A stretch of 64,000 bases of DNA from JAMZMI01 sp049115715 (GCA_049115715.1 JAGDZQ010000006.1:1-64000), one strand, 5' to 3'. Positions 9,694 through 18,601 are shown, counted from the first letter of the stretch. The notes: generated from the letters alone by a model not told the origin. Translations and numbers: made by a program.

Positions 9694-10045
9694 TCGGAAT
9701 ATCGTCAGTAGGCATTATTTCTCTGACCTCAACTTTTCCTCCATTGGACAACCCTGGGCATCCTTTGACCAACTCCATGGCCTCATCGATATGACCTGCT
9801 GAAACAATAATAAAGCCTCCTACGATTTCTTTTATTTCAGCATAAGGACCATCAGTGATGGACCCATCGGCGTGCATCGTCTTACCTTCAAAGCCCAGTG
9901 CTTCACCCGGATTCTTCAATTTTCCTTGTGCACCAATTCCTCCTATCCAATTCATCCATTCGTTGATCTCTGCCTCAATTTCGGCTGGAGTGGGTTCCAT
10001 GTTGGGATCAGGTTCACTGTGGAAGAGCATCATAAAATCTTTCAT
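9686..10045 (-). CDS. DGPF/YCII-domain protein (ECF42 partner)
   Basis: A 119-residue soluble protein with the motif DGPYAEIKE in the centre, the DGPF signature of YCII-related proteins. The MKDFMMLFHSEP start is typical, as is the pattern of a dimeric alpha-beta barrel of the ferredoxin-like type. No enzymatic function is firmly established for this family. It is the first gene of a two-gene unit with the ECF42 sigma factor, which in other bacteria is reported to activate DGPF genes, so autoregulation is likely. Confidence 0.9.
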   Translation of the reverse strand: MKDFMMLFHSEPDPNMEPTPAEIEAEINEWMNWIGGIGAQGKLKNPGEALGFEGKTMHADGSITDGPYAEIKEIVGGFIIVSAGHIDEAMELVKGCPGLSNGGKVEVREIMPTDDIPSD

Positions 10046-10314
10046 TTTTTTTTGTTTTAATTTATAAAATCTGATTGCTAATTCCTTAATGATCGAGATC
10101 TTCTAAATGGGACAAGTTGAGAAGATTCTTTTTTAAATAAAATTAGAAATGCTCCTTCGTTGTATAGTTTATGGCCCGTTATTCTGTAGGCCAACCCACC
10201 TTGACGTAGATCGGATTTCACATTAGCATTCAATACATCTATTGATTGTTCTCCCTAAAAAACTATCCGTCAATCTATTATCTTGCGGAAGTTTTTAAAA
10301 AAGATCATTTGATT

Positions 10315-10830
10315 ATGAGGCGAAAAATTCCAGAATCAACACTTCCTAAAATTATCCGCTCCCAAATGATTACTCCCGAAGGCCTGCAAAAACTAAGGGA
10401 TGAACATGATCACCTTACACGAGTTGAACGTCCAGATGTTACCACTAAGGTTACATGGGCTGCAAGTTTGGGAGATCGTTCAGAAAATGCCGATTATCAT
10501 TACAACAAAAAACGTCTTCGAGAAATTGATAATCGTATTCGATATCTGTGTAAGTGTATTGACGACTTAAAAGTGATTAATTACCATCCTAACCAAGAAG
10601 GCAAAGTGATGTTTGGTGCATGGGTAGAAATTAAAAACGAAAAGAAAGGTCTTCAAAATCGATTTCGAATTGTTGGTTACGAAGAGCTCATCGGTAATAA
10701 AAATTACATATCTATGGACTCCCCAATGGCTAAAGCGCTTCTTGATAAAACTGTTGGAGATGAAGCTATAGTTAAAACCAAAATGGGTGATTTTGTGTGG
10801 AAAATTCTTAAAATAGAGTATCAGAAGTAG
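10315..10830 (+). CDS. greB: Transcript cleavage factor GreA/GreB family (GreB-like)
   Basis: A 171-residue protein from the ATG at 10315. A longer frame begins at a TTG at 10246, but its extra residues do not belong to the family. The N-terminal coiled-coil hairpin contains ITPEGLQKLRDEHDHL and the key acidic tip SLGDRSENADYHYNKKRLRE, where D and E coordinate the catalytic Mg2+ in the RNA polymerase secondary channel. The C-terminal FKBP-like domain ends with VGDEAIVKTKMGDFVWKIL. It rescues backtracked polymerase by stimulating transcript cleavage. It is about 15 residues longer at the N-terminus than typical GreB. It is monocistronic and divergent from the sigma/DGPF pair. Confidence 0.92.
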   Translation: MRRKIPESTLPKIIRSQMITPEGLQKLRDEHDHLTRVERPDVTTKVTWAASLGDRSENADYHYNKKRLREIDNRIRYLCKCIDDLKVINYHPNQEGKVMFGAWVEIKNEKKGLQNRFRIVGYEELIGNKNYISMDSPMAKALLDKTVGDEAIVKTKMGDFVWKILKIEYQK

Positions 10831-11147
10831 CGTATCCAAAATAGATCTCGGACTATAATTCAGGCTCTTGAATAAACATCATTTCTCAATCGTGAAGTAG
10901 AATCCTAGCTAGCACACTTTTTTCAGCTTCTTATTCACCCACTCTACCGAAGCTTCAAAACCGTGGACTGGCCGTCCGTCCCTAAGCTAATAATGCAAAG
11001 CCAGCCGTCCGCCAAAGCGATATTGACCGGCTCATGCTGTGACAATATGAGACGGTTGATTTCAGTAAGTTCTGTTTATTGAACTAGTTCAAGATTTTTG
11101 GAAATGGCGTCTTGCAACTTTGCCGTCACATCAAAACCTTAAAATAA
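10831..11147. other. Intergenic region with a possible decayed gene end on the minus strand
   Basis: On the minus strand, 11045 to 10909 reads as protein-like sequence only if one frameshift is allowed. One frame gives NIALADGWLCIISLGTDG and an adjacent frame continues RPVHGFEASVEWVNKKLKK, ending at a TAG at 10909-10911. This suggests the remains of a gene's 3' end, but I cannot name the family and it could be chance. Nothing else was seen. Confidence 0.2.
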
Positions 11148-11675
11148 GTGAATCGAATAATCGCTATTGCCGTCATTTTGATCTGGTCTGGAATGTTTTC
11201 TGAAGTCTGGGGTCAAAAAGTAGGAACCTATGTTTTTGCCAGGAATCCGCAATTAATGAATTACAATTTTGAAAGCGGCAAGGCGAGCTATAGTGAAGGT
11301 GTTTCTGCTGGAATCGGGCTGTATCGAAAATCGATGTTTTTGGAGTTTGCCACTATCATATTTGAAGGAGATAGTTATGGTTATTACACCTTTTTTGGTT
11401 CTACTATAAAATCAACGGATTTGGGCGGTTCGTTTAAACTTAATACCAATGTATTTGGTGAGATTGCAACTTTACCATCTCAACCGGAAGTATCTGACGC
11501 ACTATGGATATTTACTAGTGGGATATGCTTTTTTCCCAATGTCCAGATCCAGAAACTTAATGCGGGGATAGCAATCTGCTCTGGTATTGCTTATCAGGAT
11601 AGTTCCTTCAGTTTCAATAATAGGTTTATAATGAACCTTTCCTATTCTCTGATTTGGAAGAAATCCAAGCAGTAG
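11148..11675 (+). CDS. Secreted or outer-membrane hypothetical protein
   Basis: A 175-residue protein starting at a GTG. Residues 1-22 form a Sec signal peptide (IIAIAVILIWSGMFSEVWG, cleavage before Q). The mature part has alternating aromatic/small-residue strands (SAGIGLYRKSMFLEFATIIF, FIMNLSYSLIW), as in small beta-barrel outer-membrane proteins. No family was recognised. It stands alone between greB and the convergent carbohydrate locus. Confidence 0.65.
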   Translation: MNRIIAIAVILIWSGMFSEVWGQKVGTYVFARNPQLMNYNFESGKASYSEGVSAGIGLYRKSMFLEFATIIFEGDSYGYYTFFGSTIKSTDLGGSFKLNTNVFGEIATLPSQPEVSDALWIFTSGICFFPNVQIQKLNAGIAICSGIAYQDSSFSFNNRFIMNLSYSLIWKKSKQ

Positions 11676-11909
11676 AGAAGTTCTAATAAGAGAGGAAGGC
11701 GTCAGGTAATTTATCTAAAACATGAACTTCTCGCCTTGTTCGCACAATAAGAACGATATGGTTATCGCTTTTTAAGTATTGATAATATTACTGCCTAATT
11801 GGTAATAAGAGAGAAACAACAATCTAATTACAACCCGAACCTTAAACTGTAGTGTGCCTTTGTCTGTAGTATTGGTTAGGTTGATGGTCATAGCGATTAT
11901 ATCGGAGAT

Positions 11910-13055
11910 TTATTGAATGCTATTATGTTTGATGATTTCTACAGGGATTTGAATGTTGAATGAATGCCGAACATTGTTTTGATCGATCGAGTCGGCAGCA
12001 AACAATATTGCGGTGGGCACACCGTCTTCCTGATACACTTGTGGACGCTCAAGATGCGCAAATTGTGTTTTGGTTCCGTCTTCCCATGTGACCGATCTGT
12101 CCGAAACCACAAAGTATTTTGCTTCAGTCCAGTTAATGCCGTCATTTGATTCATACTGGCTTAACGAAAAATCTCGATTTCTGGTCGCTAGATTCATGCT
12201 TTTGACCACCGCTCGATATTTCCCGTCTTGGTACCAAATGGAAGGATCTTCTGCAGGAAACATTTCTCCGTCAATCGTAAAAATTGGGTCAGAATATTTC
12301 TTAAATGGCCCCAAAGGTGAGTCTGCTATAGCTACCATATGTACAACAGGTCCTCCGAATGGCATTTTGTATTTTTTTCCGACTGCTTTATATATCATCA
12401 AAAACCTCCCGTCTTTCATTTGGCAAATAGCAGGGTTGGAGGTCATGAGTGCATCATGTGCTGTGGTATCTCCTTTGGTTATGTCCAGTACAGGTTCGTC
12501 AAATCGCTTCCATGGCCCATTCGGATTGTCAGCTACAGCAACGCCGATTCGTTGATTGTTGCGATGGATCCAATTGATTTTTGCTTTTCCCGGGTTACTG
12601 ACTATGTTTTCATCACCCGTATTACCCATGTAGTACAAGTAGTACTTATTGTCGAATTTATGAATGGTTGGGTTGTGTGTACAAGAGCCGTCCCAATACT
12701 CTGATCCTCGATCGGGCAAAGCAACATCTTTATGTTCGAAAGGACCAAAAGGCGAATCGGAAACCGCATGGGCAATAACAGAATTGGTTACCCACTCCCA
12801 TCCTATTTTCTTCGGCCAAAAAGAATAATACATGTGATACAAACCATCACCTCCTTTGACTAATGATCCACCCCAAATGCTCATAGAATCATTTGCAAAA
12901 ACTGATTCGCGGGAGACCTTTCCCAATTTGATTTCAAAATCTGGAGACTCGGTAAAAGCATTTTCAGACTTAGCTGATTGATTGCATGCGATAATCATCA
13001 CCGAGCATAAGACCGCAAGTGCTATGCTAAATTTAAGTTTCTTTTTCACATTCAT
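11910..13055 (-). CDS. Five-bladed-propeller glycoside-hydrolase-like lipoprotein
   Basis: A 381-residue protein with a lipoprotein signal (SVMIIAC, Cys24), so it is probably anchored in the outer membrane or periplasm. The body repeats the blade pattern of GH43/GH117/GH32-like propellers: GDGLYHMYYSFW, HNPTIHKFDNKYYLYYMG, SNPAICQMKDGRFLMIYKA, AEDPSIWYQDGKYRAVVKS and HLERPQVY. It likely cleaves or binds a glycan, but catalytic residues cannot be assigned with confidence and the substrate is unknown. The gap to the upstream FAD oxidoreductase is 3 bp, so the two are co-transcribed. Confidence 0.75.
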   Translation of the reverse strand: MNVKKKLKFSIALAVLCSVMIIACNQSAKSENAFTESPDFEIKLGKVSRESVFANDSMSIWGGSLVKGGDGLYHMYYSFWPKKIGWEWVTNSVIAHAVSDSPFGPFEHKDVALPDRGSEYWDGSCTHNPTIHKFDNKYYLYYMGNTGDENIVSNPGKAKINWIHRNNQRIGVAVADNPNGPWKRFDEPVLDITKGDTTAHDALMTSNPAICQMKDGRFLMIYKAVGKKYKMPFGGPVVHMVAIADSPLGPFKKYSDPIFTIDGEMFPAEDPSIWYQDGKYRAVVKSMNLATRNRDFSLSQYESNDGINWTEAKYFVVSDRSVTWEDGTKTQFAHLERPQVYQEDGVPTAILFAADSIDQNNVRHSFNIQIPVEIIKHNSIQ

Positions 13056-13058
13056 GTC

Positions 13059-14993
13059 TTAAATTCTGAAAGCCCCAGGTTTATTCATTAACTCTTTTAA
13101 TTCATCAAGATATTCCTGATATACTCCTCTTGGAGTTGTATTTCTCTTTACACAAATGGATGCCGCTTTTCCGACCGTTTCACCCATCATGCCGCATGTT
13201 TTCATTACACGAACAGGCCCCAGACCTTCTCTTGTCACGCTAATGTCACGACCTGCCATAAAAAGGTTTTTGATGTTTCTACTGTACAAAGTCCGATATG
13301 GAGCCCAGTAAGGCCCTTGATAATCGTAACCTTCTCCATGTGTGGCATAAGAGATAAACTCCTGCCCCTCTAAACCGCCTTTAAACTTTTCGTGAGGATC
13401 ATGAATGTCAATACCCCAGGAGCATGGAAATGCAGGGTCTTCAAACTCTCTGCCTTCTCTAAAATCATCAGCTGACAATAAGACATCACCCAATAGTCTT
13501 CTGGACTCTCGTTTGCCAGCGATGAAAGCGGACCATCCCAATCTGTGATTTGGGTAGAGGCCATCTACATTTTTCAGTGCATCCCAGGCACCATACATTG
13601 CTCGAAAATTAAGGTCTCTGATTTTTTCAACATCGGTTATGGGGTTCTTATCAAAGCCACTTTCCCAAAACCAGCCTCCAAGATTCGAAAGTGGATCGTC
13701 AGTAGCCCACTGTGCCTTGTTTGATTCGCGTCCGGGAAATGGTTTGTCCGATAGGTCAATAGCCCATGGACAATGAGGGAATTTTTGCTCCACTTCTCCA
13801 ATCTCACAGGAAAGGGTCAGGGCTGTTTTGTCTTTGCACTCGCATTTCAAAACTTGCTCCTCTTCGGAGGCATCCAAAACGTTCCATAAGTTGGACATCC
13901 CCATAATGCGAGATTCAGAAATCTCGTAATCAGCACCTGCCATAAACCCAATCGCCGCATCGCCTGAGCAGTCTGCAAAAAATCTAGCCTTAATACGGGT
14001 TTGGACGGCTGAACGGGTGTTTTGAATAATGACAGCATTTATTTCCTGATTGTGATGTTCTACTCCAATTGCTCTTTGCTCGGTCAATAAGGTAATTCTA
14101 GATTCATTTGAAACTACGTCTGTTTTGCGCTCATCATTATAATCGCTACCGTACTGAGCGTTTCGTGTGCCATATTTACTTCTTTCGATTGCGTCAGGTG
14201 AAATTTCGTCTACTATTTCTCCAATATGAGGAAATGGATCTTGCCTGGTGTGTCCTTCAGGCCAAACACGAATTTCTGAACTACCATTGCCGCCCAATAC
14301 CGGTCTATCTTGAATGAGTGCTACACTCAATCCCAAACGCGCTGCAGAAATAGCTGCACATGTACCCGCAAAGCCACCACCAACTACACATAAATCAAAA
14401 GAGCCCCCCTCCTCTGGTTTTTCAGAAAGTTCCAAAAGGTTTCTTCGAAATTTGGTTAGAGCATTTACCTCATTCGTTGGTTCAAAATCCAGATCTCGAC
14501 AGAACAAAATTGCTTCGCACCTTCCTTCAAACCCGGTCAGATCGTGTAGTGCCAATTTTGCATTTTTTCCAACTCTGACTTGTCCACCATCATGCCAATG
14601 CCACTCCGCGTTCTTAGTTCCAAAAGTTTCCTTTAAAGGCTTCCCATCCACAAGCAATTGAAACTTACCCGGAGCTCCAGGTACATTCCATGGAGCTACC
14701 CAATCTCTTGTTCGCACCCAGACTCTATACTTCCCTGTCTTTGGAAACTCAATTTTTGTGGTGGCGTCTTCTACCGGAGTACCTAAACCATGAGCCAGCA
14801 AGTATGGTGAGCCCATTTGATCCATGGACTGTTGGTCAAGATCCCAACCCCCATGATCCATAAACTGCTCAGCCTCTACGAAGACGAAATCTCCTGTAAC
14901 TTTATTCCGTCCTTCGCCGAAGGCAAATCCTGGTGTGGCTAATAAAAGCAAACTGGCTTTGGAAGCCGATCCAATAAATTGTCTTCTTTTCAT
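13059..14993 (-). CDS. Tat-exported FAD-dependent oxidoreductase with N-terminal carbohydrate-binding-like domain
   Basis: A 644-residue protein. The N-terminus MKRRQFIGSASKAS with a following hydrophobic stretch matches a twin-arginine signal (RRxFI). Residues ~35-168 form a beta-sandwich like those that bind sugars (KTGKYRVWVRTRDW, FQLLVDGKPLKE). Residues ~198 onward are a FAD_oxidored-type domain with dinucleotide-binding GGGFAG at 205-210, FADCSGDAAIG, and NLFMAGRDISVTREGLGPVR near the C-terminus. This family is common in Bacteroidota polysaccharide loci and is often loosely labelled xanthan lyase; its reaction is not established. Tat export fits periplasmic insertion of a folded flavoprotein. 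It is the first gene of a two-gene operon with the GH-like lipoprotein. Confidence 0.85.
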   Translation of the reverse strand: MKRRQFIGSASKASLLLLATPGFAFGEGRNKVTGDFVFVEAEQFMDHGGWDLDQQSMDQMGSPYLLAHGLGTPVEDATTKIEFPKTGKYRVWVRTRDWVAPWNVPGAPGKFQLLVDGKPLKETFGTKNAEWHWHDGGQVRVGKNAKLALHDLTGFEGRCEAILFCRDLDFEPTNEVNALTKFRRNLLELSEKPEEGGSFDLCVVGGGFAGTCAAISAARLGLSVALIQDRPVLGGNGSSEIRVWPEGHTRQDPFPHIGEIVDEISPDAIERSKYGTRNAQYGSDYNDERKTDVVSNESRITLLTEQRAIGVEHHNQEINAVIIQNTRSAVQTRIKARFFADCSGDAAIGFMAGADYEISESRIMGMSNLWNVLDASEEEQVLKCECKDKTALTLSCEIGEVEQKFPHCPWAIDLSDKPFPGRESNKAQWATDDPLSNLGGWFWESGFDKNPITDVEKIRDLNFRAMYGAWDALKNVDGLYPNHRLGWSAFIAGKRESRRLLGDVLLSADDFREGREFEDPAFPCSWGIDIHDPHEKFKGGLEGQEFISYATHGEGYDYQGPYWAPYRTLYSRNIKNLFMAGRDISVTREGLGPVRVMKTCGMMGETVGKAASICVKRNTTPRGVYQEYLDELKELMNKPGAFRI

Positions 14994-15179
14994 TTTGTAG
15001 AAGTTAATAATTCAGATTTCCAATTTTTACTTTTCTCGTAAGAGCACTTAATTCAAAAGTAGCGATTGAGATGAAAGGACTTTGCTTAAATTGTGTTCAT
15101 TCTCTGATCAAAACTATGAACAGGATAACAGGCTGATTAACTGCTAATTATAACTTGGAAAAAAACTCTGGGTATTGAA

Positions 15180-16385
15180 ATGAGTAATAAGAAAATTAAG
15201 ATATTACTTGTGTTGGTTGAACGTAAGTTTGGTTTGGGTTCTTCGAGAAAATGGAAAAACGGAGATTTTGAAAAACTGAGCTTTGACATTAATCAAAAGA
15301 CTAAGACTTTGATTAGTGTAGCAACATTGAAACGAATTTTCGGGAAAGTGCAGGTATCGGAAGGTTATCAGCCAAACATATCCACTTTGGATGCATTGAA
15401 AGATTTTGCAGATTATGATATTTCGATAAATAAATACGAAAAGCAAAAGAGTAATAGAATCAGAATTGCTGTTGTGACTTTGGCAGTGATTATCGTAACA
15501 GGCATGTTTATTTTCCTGGGCAGGTATAATGAGCCTAAAAATATCAAGGCAGTACTTAGTGTTGAATCGATTGAAGGAAAGTGTCCTTCTACGGTGAGTT
15601 TTAGCTTTAAAATTCCTAAATCAGAAAATGATGTTTTTTTAAATCCCGGAAATGGAAATAACACGATAGCAGTTAGTAAGGTCAATGAGGCATCAGTTTT
15701 CTATCCTTTCCCCGGCTTGTTTGAGGCTAGATTATCACAAAATGAAATGACCATTTCTAAACCTGCCAACGTACTTGTTCAAACTGATGGATGGCAAGCT
15801 TTTGCTTATTACTTTGAAAATATCCCAGACAAACGATATCATCCAATCCCTTTACAAAAAGCTACCACCAATGGATATTTTCACCCTGAAGCGCGTTTGT
15901 TGTATGGATTAGGGCTTGACACGACAAAATTAATCTCCACTCGATTGGACAATTACAAATTGACCGACTTATCAGTCGACAATTTCGTATATGCCTCCAA
16001 ACTGAAGAATGACTCGTTTTGGCCAGGAATGCGCTGTTATGCTGCAATAGTAACCGTTCAAGGTACTCTTGGGAAAATTCAATTCAAGTTGGTAGGAAAT
16101 GGGTGCAGCGTTTACAGTCATCTAATTTATGGTGATAAAAGAATTTTGAAGCAATCTGAACTGAGTAAGTTGGCTGTGGATATAGGGGACTGGCAGGAAA
16201 TCGAATTGACCAATGCTCATAAAAAGATGTCCTTGATGGTCAATCAAAAGAAAATATTTGAAGACTCATACGAGCAATCGATGGGCAAATTGGTAGGTAC
16301 AAGCATAGAATTTCATGGTAGTGGTACTATTGAATCTGTCGACTTACATGCTAAGGATTTTGCGGTTTTTCAGTATCGAAATTAG
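15180..16385 (+). CDS. Putative membrane-anchored one-component transcription regulator
   Basis: A 401-residue protein. Residues 1-90 are a small helical domain with ISVATLKRIFGKVQVSEGYQ and STLDALKDFADY. I have seen this arrangement in Bacteroidota DNA-binding-like heads that precede a transmembrane helix. Residues ~94-114 are a single membrane span (IAVVTLAVIIVTGMFIFLG). The ~285-residue outer part begins with a PKD-like strand region (KCPSTVSFSFKIP) and continues with a jelly-roll/LamG-like domain (FVYASKLKNDSFWPG, IEFHGSGTIESVDLHAKDF). The arrangement suggests external ligand sensing coupled directly to DNA binding. It is divergent from the FAD oxidoreductase/GH operon, with 186 bp between the starts, which makes that operon the natural target. 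The regulator role is inference. Confidence 0.6.
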   Translation: MSNKKIKILLVLVERKFGLGSSRKWKNGDFEKLSFDINQKTKTLISVATLKRIFGKVQVSEGYQPNISTLDALKDFADYDISINKYEKQKSNRIRIAVVTLAVIIVTGMFIFLGRYNEPKNIKAVLSVESIEGKCPSTVSFSFKIPKSENDVFLNPGNGNNTIAVSKVNEASVFYPFPGLFEARLSQNEMTISKPANVLVQTDGWQAFAYYFENIPDKRYHPIPLQKATTNGYFHPEARLLYGLGLDTTKLISTRLDNYKLTDLSVDNFVYASKLKNDSFWPGMRCYAAIVTVQGTLGKIQFKLVGNGCSVYSHLIYGDKRILKQSELSKLAVDIGDWQEIELTNAHKKMSLMVNQKKIFEDSYEQSMGKLVGTSIEFHGSGTIESVDLHAKDFAVFQYRN

Positions 16386-16559
16386 GGAGTTTACTCTGGT
16401 TTAGGATATCGGCGTTGATCTATAACCTATCTCCCACCTCCAAATCTTCGCTCCCTCCTTCAGTGTTTTAATATCATAGTCTCACTCAGATATCCATTCT
16501 TATGCCAAGTAATCTGCTGGTCTTCTGCTAAAACGCTTGAGAAGTGGTATGAATGAGTT

Positions 16560-17249
16560 CTAAGCCTGTTGCTGAGCTGATGCAATCAAAGGCACCATCA
16601 AGCCTTTGCTTTTATTTTCATAGAAGAGTATGGGAGCCTTTAGTCTTTTGATGGTAGCTTCCAAATTGGTGAAGTTAGACTTTGGTATGTGCAAGGGTAT
16701 TTTATACAACCTAGGGTCGCTCTTCTCAAATGGGCATTTCACCTTCGATTGATACAAATAAGGATTCAACGTTGTATTGCAATTGAGGGCTATGCGGTCG
16801 ATATCATACATTTCAAAAAGCTCCGTTAATGTAAGGTTCAATTTTTCAAAAAACTCAGTGGTAGATGCTAACCTCACTCTGGATCCAGCTCTGGATTTCC
16901 CTTTCTTATTCAGATACTTAATCTGACTGAATCCCTGCTTTTTGCGAGTCATATAAGCTCCAAATGTGGTGTGATATAGGTTCTCCTGGCCGTGCATGAT
17001 ACTGATGGCTGCATGGCCGGACTCCAAACTTAAATACAGTACCTGCGCCTCGTTGGTGTTAATGGAAAGATCCTGATTCAATGCAAGATGCAACGGCAGG
17101 CGAATCGTCCCAAGAGGATTGTGATCCACATCTTTCAATAAGATGACATGCCTTTTGAAATTGTACTCATATGTTGGGAAATGTTGATTTACTAACTCGA
17201 AAAGCTGTGGGAAGGATAAGCGGTATAAGTTGGCACTAAGTTGATTCAT
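16560..17249 (-). CDS. Bacterial Vms1/ANKZF1-like release factor (VLRF1) domain protein
   Basis: A 229-residue soluble protein. Residues 101-126 read TRKKQGFSQ, a Lys/Asn/Gly stretch, then AGSRVR. This matches the VLRF1 catalytic region of yeast Vms1 and human ANKZF1 (basic strand, G-x-x-Q, then S-A-G-x-x-L-R). Q109 would be the GGQ-equivalent glutamine that releases nascent chains from peptidyl-tRNA. The later SDPRLYKIPLHIPKSNFTNL aligns with the RGDPRLWDIPL...PTFQEL segment I remember from ANKZF1. The predicted role is peptidyl-tRNA cleavage in ribosome quality control. The family assignment is from remembered motifs, not a search. It lies 33 bp downstream of an interrupted gene on the same strand. 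Confidence 0.7.
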   Translation of the reverse strand: MNQLSANLYRLSFPQLFELVNQHFPTYEYNFKRHVILLKDVDHNPLGTIRLPLHLALNQDLSINTNEAQVLYLSLESGHAAISIMHGQENLYHTTFGAYMTRKKQGFSQIKYLNKKGKSRAGSRVRLASTTEFFEKLNLTLTELFEMYDIDRIALNCNTTLNPYLYQSKVKCPFEKSDPRLYKIPLHIPKSNFTNLEATIKRLKAPILFYENKSKGLMVPLIASAQQQA

Positions 17250-17282
17250 AAATGAATATGCTAGACGATAAAGGTAATTGAA

Positions 17283-17654
17283 TCAGTGACTTAAGAGATT
17301 CATATGATCCAACATTCGCTCTTTAATGATATTCACCATTCGCTTATTGATGGCTTTATTCATTTGACTATACAGCTCATATTCATCCGTAGTAAATTGT
17401 CCAATGACGATACCTCAAAGTTCGCTTCTGAGTGTATGATCTTGCTCGAAACAAGAACTTACATAATGGTGTTTCTTTTCCAGATTTAACACAGTGAAAT
17501 CGTGTTTCTTATTCGAAACATACTGCCTTGTATACGCAATAAGCAAGTCGTGCTTCATCTTGATGATGGATCTCAGCGCAGTGTTTTGAAAGGCTTCTTC
17601 CTGACTGATGTCAGTGTTTACTTTTGCTTTTCTAATTGCTGGTCTTTGTTTCAT
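17283..17654 (-). pseudogene. Small Bacteroidota gene interrupted by one in-frame TGA
   Basis: An ATG at 17654 opens 79 codons ending at TGA 17415-17417. The same frame then stays open for 43 more codons to TGA 17283-17285. The two halves read as one protein: EEAFQNTALRSIIKMKHDLL at the start, TLRSEL, then GIVIGQFTTDEYELYSQMNK. I recall a family of about 120 residues in Bacteroidota, often mislabelled glyoxalase, where the equivalent junction is continuous (roughly NSLKGIIIGQFT). The stop replaces a single conserved position, so this looks like a recent nonsense mutation, or less likely readthrough. The gene lies 33 bp upstream of the VLRF1-like gene and is probably co-transcribed with it. 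Confidence 0.65.
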
Positions 17655-17710
17655 GTATCAGAGAACATCTAATTGTTGATGCTTGTTCAGTCTTCACTAA
17701 ATCAGGATTG

Positions 17711-18601
17711 TTAGCATTCGGAGACTTGACGACCCATTTCTATGATAAACTGTGATAATGCTGCATCAGTTGTATAAACAATACCCTGATCATTCATAAA
17801 AGTGGTTTGAGGATTATTTAAATGAAGCGTACTGCCCGCCGAGTTTGTCACATTCAATCCCAACTCCTCAAAAAACAACCTCGTGGAGGCATAGTCCCAA
17901 ATGCTGCCGCCCCCGTTTCGTTTTTTTGAAAATTTGAAGTAGCAGCTTTTATTTGATGACATGACACTTACGGCATTTCTTACACCACCAAAATCAGCAT
18001 GATGTTGAATTTCAGTAATTTCTTTTTGACCTATTAACTCCTTCATTTTGAATTTAACAAAGTCGAAGTGCTCTTCCGATTGAAAACTGAGATCCATGTA
18101 GAAATGTAGCGAGGTATCAGTTTCTGTGTCGTTCCGATCGAAAGGTTTATCGTTTAGAAGCACGCCGTTTCCTTTTATAGCCGAATAGCATGCTTCTATA
18201 TCAGGAATATACACAACCCCGATTATAGGATCACCCGCATTCGAAATCAACGCAATAGATACTGAGTAACCTGTTCTACGCTCGGTGAAAGGTAGTGTGC
18301 CATCCATGGGATCAATGCACCAGAAATAGTCTTTCTTGGTTCTAGACTGATCGTCCACCGATTCTTCTGTTAATAATCCTAGATCATACGTTGCAATGGT
18401 TTTTTGCAAATGACTGAGAATAATTTCTTGTGCCTTTAGGTCTACTTCCGTAACTACTTGAGATGCTAATGAATCACCACCTTCCTTTACTTTTTTGATA
18501 TAGTGTTTATCAAATTGCGATTGGATATATGAGCCTGCTTTTATTGCTGCAGTTTTAGCTACTTCTTGCAGTATTTTAAATTCGGTACTGGTGAGATTCA
18601 T
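17711..18601 (-). CDS. Inositol monophosphatase family phosphatase (CysQ/IMPase-like)
   Basis: A 296-residue cytosolic enzyme. It shows the Li+-sensitive, Mg2+-dependent phosphatase motifs: TEE at 78-80, the metal-binding CIDPMDGTLPFTE at 95-107 (usual WxxDPxDGTxxF), and GGSIWDYAS around 231-239 (usual WDxAA). Substrates in the family include inositol phosphates, 3'-phosphoadenosine 5'-phosphate and sugar phosphates. The Met in DPMDGT and the ~300-residue length do not decide between them. Its ATG overlaps the upstream phosphotransferase stop by 4 bp (ATGA). Coupling to a kinase-like gene suggests opposing action on a small phosphorylated metabolite, but that is speculative. Confidence 0.85.
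   Translation of the reverse strand: MNLTSTEFKILQEVAKTAAIKAGSYIQSQFDKHYIKKVKEGGDSLASQVVTEVDLKAQEIILSHLQKTIATYDLGLLTEESVDDQSRTKKDYFWCIDPMDGTLPFTERRTGYSVSIALISNAGDPIIGVVYIPDIEACYSAIKGNGVLLNDKPFDRNDTETDTSLHFYMDLSFQSEEHFDFVKFKMKELIGQKEITEIQHHADFGGVRNAVSVMSSNKSCYFKFSKKRNGGGSIWDYASTRLFFEELGLNVTNSAGSTLHLNNPQTTFMNDQGIVYTTDAALSQFIIEMGRQVSEC

Noticed and set aside
13059..14993. Xanthan lyase
   Set aside because: This label is sometimes attached to the family, but the sequence shows a FAD-binding GGGFAG motif and no polysaccharide-lyase domain.
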